Assembly: GCA_002729295.1 (NCBI GenBank)
Contig: PBTU01000172.1
Coordinates: 1-9,112 of the forward strand
DNA length: 9,112 bases
Reading direction: 5' to 3'
Source of the DNA: Verrucomicrobiales bacterium
GTDB taxonomy: Bacteria; Verrucomicrobiota; Verrucomicrobiia; Verrucomicrobiales; Akkermansiaceae
Below are positions 1-5,946 of this stretch, piece by piece (the first letter of the stretch is position 1; each line of letters opens with the position of its first letter). The notes beneath the pieces were generated by a model. The model saw only the letters and a list, made by a program, of their open reading frames with translations. It had not been told where the DNA came from and did no database searches. Position numbers and translations under genes: made by a program.

Positions 1-501
1 CATGTCGCCTTCGACTTCCATCTCTTCGAGACCGGCGTCCATGAGCTCTAGTTCCAGCTCCTCAAGATTTACCCCTTCCGGATTGAATTCGATCACGCTT
101 TTGCGATCGAACATGAATTCCAGCGATCCGGAATTCACCATCTCTCCGCCGTTCTTGTTGAAAATCGTGCGCACATTAGTCACCGAGCGATTGGTGTTTT
201 CGGTCGCACATTCCACGTAGAAAAGACTGCCGTGCGGTCCCTTGCCCTCGTAATTAACCTGGCTGATGTCAGCGAGATCCTTTCCGGCGGCCCGCTTGAT
301 CGCCTTATCAATATTGTCCTTCGGCATGTTCTCTGCCTTGGCATTGAGAATCGCCGTGCGCAGCGAAGCATTGGAATCAGGATCTGGCCCGCCTTCCTTG
401 GCGGCCATCGTGATGCTCTTGGCCAATTTTGGGAAAATACGCGACATCTTTCCCCAACGCTTCTCCTTGGCTCCTCTCCGGATTTCAAATGCTCTTCCCA
501 T
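1..501 (-). CDS. YebC/PmpR-family protein, C-terminus beyond left edge
   Basis: This is a partial gene: 167 codons are present and the frame is still open at position 1, whereas family members are about 240 residues long. The start is the ATG at 499-501. The N-terminus reads MGRAFEIRRGAKEKRWGKM, followed by an SITMAAKEGGPDPDSN stretch, NMPKDNIDKAIKRA near residues 66-79, a YEGKGPHG motif near 91-98 and NTNRSVTNVR near 110-119. These are hallmarks of YebC/TACO1 domain 1 and the start of domains 2 and 3. The N-terminal variant (GRAFE..R in place of the classical AGHSKW) resembles the form I associate with Bacteroidota-type YebC. Family members have been described as DNA-binding regulators (PmpR) and, more recently, as ribosome-associated factors that relieve stalling at proline-rich stretches; which applies here cannot be told. 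It is divergent from the GH16 gene. No clear Shine-Dalgarno precedes it. Confidence 0.93.
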   Translation of the reverse strand, partial: MGRAFEIRRGAKEKRWGKMSRIFPKLAKSITMAAKEGGPDPDSNASLRTAILNAKAENMPKDNIDKAIKRAAGKDLADISQVNYEGKGPHGSLFYVECATENTNRSVTNVRTIFNKNGGEMVNSGSLEFMFDRKSVIEFNPEGVNLEELELELMDAGLEEMEVEGDM

Positions 502-769
502 GATTGTGTAACTTGTCTGCCGCCAAGCTAGCGGGCCGAAACGATTTTCAAACCTCAAAGTTTTCGGACAATTCCCTCCCTCCCACGCATTCCCAGGTCG
601 CATGGCCAATTCAAAAGACCCTATCCATTACTCTGACGTCGCGGTATCAATTCCCATGCTCCTCTAAAAAATGACCTCGAGCAGATCACCCAATGATTGG
701 CACCCATTTCATCTTCAGGAAAAATCTTGAAAGCAAATAAGCGATATCACCTTATTTCTTTGGGTCCTT
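502..769. other. Divergent intergenic region between yebC-like and GH16 genes
   Basis: These 268 bases separate two divergently transcribed genes, so both promoters should lie here. A TTGAAA hexamer at 728-733 could be a -35 element for the GH16 gene, but no good -10 sits at 16-18 bases from it. The part near the GH16 start is AT-rich. No convincing operator, RNA gene or coding sequence is visible. Neither flanking start codon has an obvious Shine-Dalgarno. Confidence 0.4.
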
Positions 770-1579
770 ATGAAATTCTTCCTCCTGCTCTCGGCGCTCC
801 TCTGCTCATCACTCACCGCCAACGAATGGAAGCTCGTCTGGTCCGATGAATTCGATGGCAAAGGGCATCCCGACCCTGAAAAATGGGGTTACGAAAGTGG
901 CTTTGTCCGCAACAAGGAAAAGCAATACTACAGCACCAAAAGGCTCAAAAACGCGCGTCTAGAAAACGGGCATCTCGTCATCGAAGGGCACAAGGAATCA
1001 CCATCCCTCGATTCCCTCAAAAACGAGCCAACCAAAAAACTCCCTGGGATCAATTACACCTCGGCCAGTCTCCACACCAAAGGACTCGCCAGTTGGAAGT
1101 TCGGCAAAATCGAAGTCCGCGCCAAGGTCCCCCAGGGCCTCGGTGTCTGGCCCGCCATCTGGACTCTTGGAGATAACATACGCACCATCGGCTGGCCCCG
1201 CTGCGGCGAAATCGACATTCTCGAATTCGTCGGAAAGGACCCCCAACACATCCACGCCAACGCTCATTTTCATCGCGACGGGAAACATTCCTCAGACCAC
1301 AAGAAGCGGAAAGGAAACGAACCATGGAAGGATTTCCACACCTACTCCATCGAATGGGACGCCGACTGGATTCACTTCGCCTTCGACAGCACCCGCTACC
1401 ACAGCTTCCGGGTCAACAAAGCTGATACTGAAAAAGGAAACCCCTTCCACAAGAAACACTACCTCATCCTCAATCTCGCCCTCGGAGGTGCCTGGGGAGG
1501 AAAAATCGACGACTCTATCTTCCCCTGTCAATACCTCATCGACTCCGTGCGAGTTTATCAAAAATCAGCGAAAGAGTAG
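770..1579 (+). CDS. Secreted GH16 family beta-glucanase (laminarinase-like)
   Basis: A 269-residue glycoside hydrolase family 16 enzyme, expected to cut beta-1,3 or mixed beta-1,3/1,4 glucans outside the cytoplasm with retention of configuration. Residues 1-17 (MKFFLLLSALLCSSLTA) form a clear signal peptide, which supports the ATG start. The mature protein opens with WKLVWSDEFDG, the usual GH16 start. The catalytic signature EIDILE lies at 147-152, giving E147 as nucleophile, D149 as helper and E152 as acid/base, preceded by VWPAIWTLG at 126-134. NLALGGAWGG at 235-244 and the final IDSVRVYQ strand are also typical, and the length is that of a single catalytic domain with no binding module. 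Laminarin or another beta-1,3-glucan is the best substrate guess, but agarase or carrageenase subfamilies cannot be excluded by eye. It converges with the cupredoxin-domain gene only 7 bases beyond its stop. Confidence 0.95.
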   Translation: MKFFLLLSALLCSSLTANEWKLVWSDEFDGKGHPDPEKWGYESGFVRNKEKQYYSTKRLKNARLENGHLVIEGHKESPSLDSLKNEPTKKLPGINYTSASLHTKGLASWKFGKIEVRAKVPQGLGVWPAIWTLGDNIRTIGWPRCGEIDILEFVGKDPQHIHANAHFHRDGKHSSDHKKRKGNEPWKDFHTYSIEWDADWIHFAFDSTRYHSFRVNKADTEKGNPFHKKHYLILNLALGGAWGGKIDDSIFPCQYLIDSVRVYQKSAKE

Positions 1580-1594
1580 GCGAAGACTACTCTT
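1572..1594. terminator. Inverted repeat joining two convergent stop codons
   Basis: AAGAGTAG (1572-1579) and CTACTCTT (1587-1594) are perfect 8-bp inverted copies around a 7-base loop. The left arm ends with the TAG of the GH16 gene and the right arm begins with the TAG of the convergent cupredoxin-domain gene. It can fold in either transcript. The minus-strand loop contains TTCG, and TGATTTTTGA follows some bases later on that strand; on the plus strand there is no T-run. It may be a weak shared terminator or a transcript-end stabiliser. The low GC of the stem and the poor T-tracts keep confidence low. Confidence 0.4.
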
Positions 1595-4187
1595 CCACTA
1601 CCATGACCCCGCGCGTGATTTGCCAGTGTCCCGGGAAGGTGCAGAGGTAGGGATACTCCCCCGGTTTCTTGGGCGCATCGAAATAAACAATGTAGCGTCC
1701 TCCGCTCTGCAGGATGGGCGAGAAAGCCAGCACTCCTTTATCCTCGATCACATAGTGTTTGGCCAATCCATCCGGACTTGAGGCCAGCTTCATCGACCCT
1801 TCGCCGACCCCCTGTAGCGCCTCGGGTGTCACGAGCACAAAATTATGAGGCATACTCGGATCAACATTGCTTACCGTCAATGCCACCCGGGCACCCGCTT
1901 TCGCTTTCAAAATCTTCGGGGAAAATTGCAACCCCGATACCGCCTTGATCTCTAATCGCTGAATGGCAGCCAACTTAGCCTCATCCCCCACGATCTTACT
2001 CAAGCCTTCCTGTTTGGTGAGGCGAGGATCGACCGGACTATTCCCTGGAATTGGAAAATCATTCCACTCGTTTTTCTTAATTTTGGTGTAGCCCTCGAAA
2101 TCGGTAAACGGTTCGCCCTGTTGAAAAATAGAGTAGTATAGATCCGGAGCAAAGGCTTGTCCCTTCGCCGTCTTCAATTCGAGATAGAGGTGAAACTGCA
2201 TCACCGGATGTAACTGCGGGATTTCAATAAACACACTCTTACCATCCTTGAGTAATTGCAGACTACGAATCTTTACCCGGTCATGCCCTTGCGACCCCGG
2301 ATGCTTCACCGAATATTCCGCCGATCCATAAGCACCGCTATAGAGATAGTTCCACTGCTCGGCAAAGGCCCGCTTTACCCTCACAGACCTTGGATCAATC
2401 GCCTCATCAAAGTGGAGAATCAAGCCGTTTCCCCGAGTCTCAACCGAACGTGGCAGGATAAGCGACTCTCCCTTCCCCGTGTAACGCAGGCGCTCCAACG
2501 AGCCGTTCTCTCTCGCATAACTTTGCCAACCATCAGAGCCCGCAAAGTAAACTGCACCGTCGTATTTATTGAACCGCGAACGATGCGCACCTGAAAGAAA
2601 ATCACCCGGCAAAGGCATCACCCCTCCCTGAACGCCATCACCAATCTCTTCACGCAAAACAAGGTAGTGCTCACAATATCCGAACGAACTCCCCACCATC
2701 CGCCCTGAAAGCGGGCCGAGGCGATCATCCTTCGGAAGAAAAATAACATCGCCCGCAGAGTTTTCGATTCCGCGCGGGATGAAACACATCGGCATCTCAT
2801 AGCCATGTTTCCCGTAACCCTTCTTCGGCCCAAAGAACCCGTGGTAGCTCCCCTCGCCTACTTCAAAAATCCCCGAAGCCGGTTGCCAGCTTCCTTCCTG
2901 CGGCATCGCAAAAACAATCCCGCCGTCCGGCGACACTCCGGTGCCATTCGTCCCCCGCAATCCCGTGGCGATCACTTCCGGCTTTTTGCCCGGGGTCCAA
3001 CGCGTCATCCCAAACTGCTCGGAGCGCGTGAACCAATAAAATCGCCCCTTGTCATCTCGGTGCAAAGTCAACGCAAAGCTGTTCCCTTTCGCGGTTGGAA
3101 ATTCATTGGTGAGACATTCGTAAAAGTCAGCCTCACGATCTCCGTTCAAATCCACCAATCGCGTCAGTTGATCCCGACCGATAATGTGCACGCGACCCTC
3201 GTGAACCACCAAGCCAAGCGGTTGGTGCAGTCCGGAGGCAATCCGCTGCCAGGTCAACTCATTCAAATCCCCATCCACCCCATCAACCAACCAAACGTCA
3301 CCCATCAAAGTGCACACGGCCACGGTGTCTTTATCGACAATACCAACCCCGCCAATCCTCATCGGAGTCTTGAAGGGATTCGCGTCACGATAGGGAATAG
3401 TCAGCGTATCGATGACAAAAGGCCCTGTTTCTTTCCCAAGTATCCCTTTTGTCGTCACCGTTTGGTCTGCCCAACGGGCAGGCCCTGCTACTTCCAAATT
3501 CACTTTTCCCAAATCATCAAGCCGGGGAAGCAGGCAATCCAATTTCACTCCCGGAGGCAAGTCGCCAGCGATATTTAGAACGTGCACGGGATTGCCATCC
3601 AGAACCATCGGCATATCCCAAACTTTGGCCTCTCCGATCTGATACCCGAAAACCACCCGATCTTTCAGCCGGTGAAAACCAAGATACTTCGTTTTGATTC
3701 CCTCGGGAATCTCCCATCGCGACTTTGAGAGATCACCAATCGACTCTCCCTTGGCCTTCACCCCTGAGGTGATCCCGTATCGTCGCGACTCCCAGAGGAC
3801 GAGATCTCCCTTCCACGCCGCCGTGTAGGTCAATCGCTCCGGATCAAATAACATCGTGTATTCCCCCACCCGAACATTCACCGCCTTGTGTGTCACTCCA
3901 CCCTCATGACTGGTCACCTGCATCAGCAAACCGCCAAAATCCATTTCATTGAGCCGCTCGTCAAAATTATCCGACTCGGGATTCTGCCCCCAGTGCCCCC
4001 AAACCCCGCCATCCAATCCGGGAAACTGCGGCAGGATTTTCGGCAGCTCTCCCTCGTGAGCCAACCAACGAAGCGCTTCGTTCCGATAAAAATCCCGCAA
4101 CCGGTTCGCCGGAAAGGGCTCCACAGGCTCGTGTCCCCGGAGGTTCAACACCATTCCCACCAAGAATAAAAAAAGAAAAGCTCGCAT
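1587..4187 (-). CDS. Exported DUF6797-like/beta-propeller/cupredoxin multidomain protein
   Basis: An 866-residue exported protein of a Verrucomicrobia/Planctomycetes type. I chose the ATG at 4185-4187 because it gives a clean signal peptide (MRAFLFLFLVGMVLNL); a TTG at 4238 would place 17 unlikely residues before it. Residues about 55-140 (GGVWGHWG, FDERLNEMDFGG, VGEYTMLFDP) look like DUF6797. Residues about 270-560 form a beta-propeller of the NHL/glucose-dehydrogenase kind. Residues about 585-690 resemble the Ig-like segment often seen in these proteins. Residues about 745-866 are an azurin-like cupredoxin with SNVDPSMPHNF and YLCTFPGHW. Type 1 copper ligands would be H781, C849 and H854, but T858 occupies the place of the azurin axial Met. 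No CxxCH haem motif is present, although relatives often carry cytochrome c domains. An electron-transfer or redox role in the periplasm is inferred; the substrate is unknown. A G8 tract lies about 20 bases upstream of the start. Confidence 0.85.
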   Translation of the reverse strand: MRAFLFLFLVGMVLNLRGHEPVEPFPANRLRDFYRNEALRWLAHEGELPKILPQFPGLDGGVWGHWGQNPESDNFDERLNEMDFGGLLMQVTSHEGGVTHKAVNVRVGEYTMLFDPERLTYTAAWKGDLVLWESRRYGITSGVKAKGESIGDLSKSRWEIPEGIKTKYLGFHRLKDRVVFGYQIGEAKVWDMPMVLDGNPVHVLNIAGDLPPGVKLDCLLPRLDDLGKVNLEVAGPARWADQTVTTKGILGKETGPFVIDTLTIPYRDANPFKTPMRIGGVGIVDKDTVAVCTLMGDVWLVDGVDGDLNELTWQRIASGLHQPLGLVVHEGRVHIIGRDQLTRLVDLNGDREADFYECLTNEFPTAKGNSFALTLHRDDKGRFYWFTRSEQFGMTRWTPGKKPEVIATGLRGTNGTGVSPDGGIVFAMPQEGSWQPASGIFEVGEGSYHGFFGPKKGYGKHGYEMPMCFIPRGIENSAGDVIFLPKDDRLGPLSGRMVGSSFGYCEHYLVLREEIGDGVQGGVMPLPGDFLSGAHRSRFNKYDGAVYFAGSDGWQSYARENGSLERLRYTGKGESLILPRSVETRGNGLILHFDEAIDPRSVRVKRAFAEQWNYLYSGAYGSAEYSVKHPGSQGHDRVKIRSLQLLKDGKSVFIEIPQLHPVMQFHLYLELKTAKGQAFAPDLYYSIFQQGEPFTDFEGYTKIKKNEWNDFPIPGNSPVDPRLTKQEGLSKIVGDEAKLAAIQRLEIKAVSGLQFSPKILKAKAGARVALTVSNVDPSMPHNFVLVTPEALQGVGEGSMKLASSPDGLAKHYVIEDKGVLAFSPILQSGGRYIVYFDAPKKPGEYPYLCTFPGHWQITRGVMVVEE

Positions 4188-4237
4188 CACTCGCAGGTGA
4201 CAAAATCCCCCCCCGCAAAGCAAGGCCAAGCCCCACA

Positions 4238-4259
4238 AAATAAACGAAAGCGTTTACTT
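4238..4259 (-). promoter_or_regulatory. Stop-codon hairpin or palindromic operator upstream of the cupredoxin gene
   Basis: The plus strand at 4241-4256 reads TAAACG-AAAG-CGTTTA, a perfect 6-bp inverted repeat with a 4-base centre. In minus-strand RNA the stem can lengthen to 9 pairs with one G-U pair, since AAG precedes it and TTT follows. It begins at the TAA stop of the 164-residue gene and lies about 50 bases before the cupredoxin-gene start. A weak terminator or attenuator is possible because U-rich sequence follows. The AAACG/CGTTT symmetry also resembles LacI-type operators. I cannot choose between these. Confidence 0.4.
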
Positions 4260-4748
4260 CTGCTCCCGCTTCACCACCTTCATCGCGCCCTTCCAGTCGC
4301 GCTGGAACGAGACCCGCTCTCGAAGCGTGTCTTTTTTCTTCCCCCCGCCGTGCTCGATCAAAATGACCGCCCGCTGCGATTTAATCATCGTCTCTTTGAT
4401 CCGAAAAACCGGCGCGCTTTTGTGACGAACAAAGCAATGCAGCGCGACATCCCAATGGTCCGCATTCCAAAGATACGCCGCCGGCGAAAAATCATCCATC
4501 TCCGCCATCGCCACGAGCAGTTCCCGAATCGCCGCCTCACCATGATCACGGACCAAGCGTTTCGCCGCCCGCTTGTTCATCACTCCCTCGACGTAAGACG
4601 CAATCGGATTCTTCCGCGACTCCTCCGCCTCCTCCAAAAGCGCCCTCTGGTGATGCCCCATCAGCTCATGCAACTCCTCTCGCTCGATCTCTCCATCCTG
4701 CCACTGACGAATCAAGACATTGGGCGTTGGAAAGGGCGCTAACTTCAT
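4254..4748 (-). CDS. Uncharacterised 164-residue protein
   Basis: I do not recognise a family. The protein starts at the ATG at 4746-4748 and has no signal peptide or membrane helix, so it is probably cytoplasmic. Residues about 10-85 look helical and rich in charge (GEIEREELHELMGHHQRALLEE, then ASYVEGVMNKRAAKRLVRDHG). The second half holds aromatic-rich DDFSPAAYLWNADHWDVALHCF near 85-106, then strand-like segments (APVFRIKETMI, RAVILIEHGG), and a basic tail ending KVVKREQK. The gene has codon use like its neighbours, with no sign of decay, so it is likely real. Its start lies only 64 bases from the divergent VOC gene, and its stop lies 66 bases before the start of the co-directional cupredoxin-domain gene, with a hairpin between. 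Shared transcription with that gene is possible. Confidence 0.7.
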   Translation of the reverse strand: MKLAPFPTPNVLIRQWQDGEIEREELHELMGHHQRALLEEAEESRKNPIASYVEGVMNKRAAKRLVRDHGEAAIRELLVAMAEMDDFSPAAYLWNADHWDVALHCFVRHKSAPVFRIKETMIKSQRAVILIEHGGGKKKDTLRERVSFQRDWKGAMKVVKREQK

Positions 4749-4812
4749 CGGGGAGCACTTTACAGAGACACTGCCACTTGTCCACCCGCCGAGTCGATGC
4801 TACCCCTCATCC
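4749..4812. promoter_or_regulatory. Short divergent promoter region
   Basis: These 64 bases lie between the start of the 164-residue gene on the minus strand and the VOC gene on the plus strand, so promoters for both should overlap here unless the plus-strand cluster starts upstream. No strong sigma-70 boxes, Shine-Dalgarno or palindrome can be recognised. The call rests only on the gene arrangement. Confidence 0.3.
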
Positions 4813-5157
4813 ATGCAGGTTCAAAAAGTCAAATACGCCCTCTGGGCCGCGGACCACCTCCGCGCCATCAAATTTTACGAGGACACCTTCGGGGCCGACC
4901 TTTCCTTCGAAATGGAAGTCTGGAGCGAACTCACCCTCTGCGGATCCACCATCGGGATCCATGGCGGAGGCGAAGGCAAACGCACCTGGACCGGCCTGAG
5001 CTTCCAGTGCGACGACCTTCCCGCCGCCATCGAACTCGTTCAGAAAAACGGCGGTGGACTCGTCCGCGAGCCCGAAGAAGAAGACGGCATGATTCACCTC
5101 GCTTTTTGCTTTGATACCGAGGGAAACGAAATCATGGTCACCCAAAAACGCGCCTGA
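4813..5157 (+). CDS. VOC (glyoxalase/bleomycin-resistance fold) protein
   Basis: A 114-residue protein of the vicinal oxygen chelate superfamily. The frame is open upstream to 4720, but the ATG at 4813 is preferred because MQVQKVKYALWAADHLRAIKFYEDTFG begins right at the first VOC strand and helix; the longer form would overlap the divergent gene. The usual order is visible: first strand, helix with FYEDTFGADLSFE near 21-33, strands with a small GSTIGIHGG turn, then the second unit with LSFQCDDLPAAIELVQKNGG near 56-75 and the closing DTEGNEIMVTQ strand, whose Glu is a frequent metal ligand. The first-strand His ligand seems absent (Tyr at that place), so the metal site may be altered. The substrate cannot be predicted. 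It is the first gene of a three-gene cluster, with its stop 4 bases before the next start. Confidence 0.88.
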   Translation: MQVQKVKYALWAADHLRAIKFYEDTFGADLSFEMEVWSELTLCGSTIGIHGGGEGKRTWTGLSFQCDDLPAAIELVQKNGGGLVREPEEEDGMIHLAFCFDTEGNEIMVTQKRA

Positions 5158-5161
5158 ATAC

Positions 5162-5458
5162 ATGTTCCCACTCGGTCTCCTTCGTCTCTTCTCCATCCTT
5201 GATGGACTCTCCTTCGTCATTCTCCTCTATTTTTCCATCTACGAAAAACGCATCCTCGGCAACGAGGACGCCATTCGCACTCCCGGAATGATTCACGGCG
5301 TTATCTTTTGTGCCTTCGTCATTTTACTCTTCTTCAGCTGGGACAAATACAAGTGGTCTCTCAAGCGGGCCGGCCTCGTCTTCGTCTGCGCTCTCATTCC
5401 TTTTGCGCCCTTTTTCCTAGAGCCCTCGCTGAAACGTGAGCAGAATTCGCCCTCATGA
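5162..5458 (+). CDS. DUF3817-like small integral membrane protein
   Basis: A 98-residue membrane protein. The ATG at 5162 is chosen because MFPLGLLRLFSILDGLSF starts the first helix; the frame is open upstream to 5111, but that would overlap the VOC gene. Three hydrophobic segments are visible at about 3-24, 43-61 and 72-90. The LRLFSILDGLSF opening, EDAIRTPGMIHGVIF in the middle and WSLKRAGLVFVCALIPFAPFF near the end match the pattern I know for DUF3817, an uncharacterised family of small membrane proteins. No function is assigned. It follows the VOC gene by 4 bases, and its TGA overlaps the next start in an ATGA, which indicates translational coupling within one operon. Confidence 0.85.
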   Translation: MFPLGLLRLFSILDGLSFVILLYFSIYEKRILGNEDAIRTPGMIHGVIFCAFVILLFFSWDKYKWSLKRAGLVFVCALIPFAPFFLEPSLKREQNSPS

Positions 5459-5832
5459 AATCAGTTCTTATCTTCCTTGCCCTCCTCTTCCCAATCTTCG
5501 CCATGGCCGATCATCACAAAAAAGAAGCCGGAGCCTACCGTCATGTCGTCATCATCAAGTTTAAGGAGGACGCCACCGACAGACAGAAGGCCCACATCTC
5601 CAAAGAGTTCGCTGCGCTGGAAAAGAAAATCGCCACCATCACCGGCATCGAATGGGGAACCAACGTGAGCCCTGAAAACCACGCCCAAGGCTACACCCAT
5701 TGCTTCATCGTCAGTTTCAAGGACCGCGCCGGCCTCGATGTCTACCTCCCGCACGAGGCCCACGGCGCCTTCGTGAAACAACTCGTCCCCGTCATGGACA
5801 AAGTCCTCGTCGTCGACTTCATCGCGAAGTAA
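5455..5832 (+). CDS. Exported Dabb (stress-responsive A/B barrel) domain protein
   Basis: A 125-residue protein with a signal peptide at 1-18 (MKSVLIFLALLFPIFAMA) followed by a short DHHKK linker. Residues about 28-123 are a single Dabb domain: YRHVVIIKFKEDAT at the first strand, ITGIEWGTNVSPE at 62-74, GYTHCFIVSFKDRAGLDVYL at 79-98, then PHEAHGAFVKQLVPVMDKVLVVDF. Dabb domains form dimeric alpha/beta barrels related to those of some cyclases and monooxygenases; many members have no known activity. Export to the periplasm makes this one unlike the cytosolic plant and fungal enzymes. Its ATG overlaps the stop of the DUF3817-like gene by four bases, and it is the last gene before a strong terminator. 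Confidence 0.92.
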   Translation: MKSVLIFLALLFPIFAMADHHKKEAGAYRHVVIIKFKEDATDRQKAHISKEFAALEKKIATITGIEWGTNVSPENHAQGYTHCFIVSFKDRAGLDVYLPHEAHGAFVKQLVPVMDKVLVVDFIAK

Positions 5833-5853
5833 TTCTCTGCAAGTTATTACCTC

Positions 5854-5884
5854 AAAAAGGCGCGGCTCACCCCGCGCTTTTTTT
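5854..5884 (+). terminator. Rho-independent terminator, probably bidirectional
   Basis: GCGCGG (5860-5865) pairs with CCGCGC (5872-5877) around a 6-base loop. The stem is preceded by AAAAAG and followed by seven T residues (5878-5884), a textbook intrinsic terminator 21 bases after the Dabb stop. On the minus strand the same hairpin is followed by five T residues, so it can also stop transcripts from the TolB-like gene that ends at 5947. Confidence 0.9.
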
Positions 5885-5946
5885 GCGTCCGCTCAATCCC
5901 AAAACAACCTAGATCACCTCGGCCTTCAGGAAAATGGTTGAAACTG

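Noticed and set aside
602..667. Small 21-codon frame starting at ATG 602 in the yebC/GH16 gap
   Set aside because: It is very short, has no ribosome binding site and no recognisable sequence; it fits chance.
1143..1781. 212-codon plus-strand frame overlapping GH16 and the convergent gene
   Set aside because: Its Ser/Thr/Pro-rich translation is a shifted reading of the GH16 gene, which itself has all catalytic residues in frame.
2805..3578. Long plus-strand frame of 257 codons
   Set aside because: It lies wholly inside the minus-strand cupredoxin-domain gene, has no family features and low-complexity proline/histidine content typical of a shadow frame.
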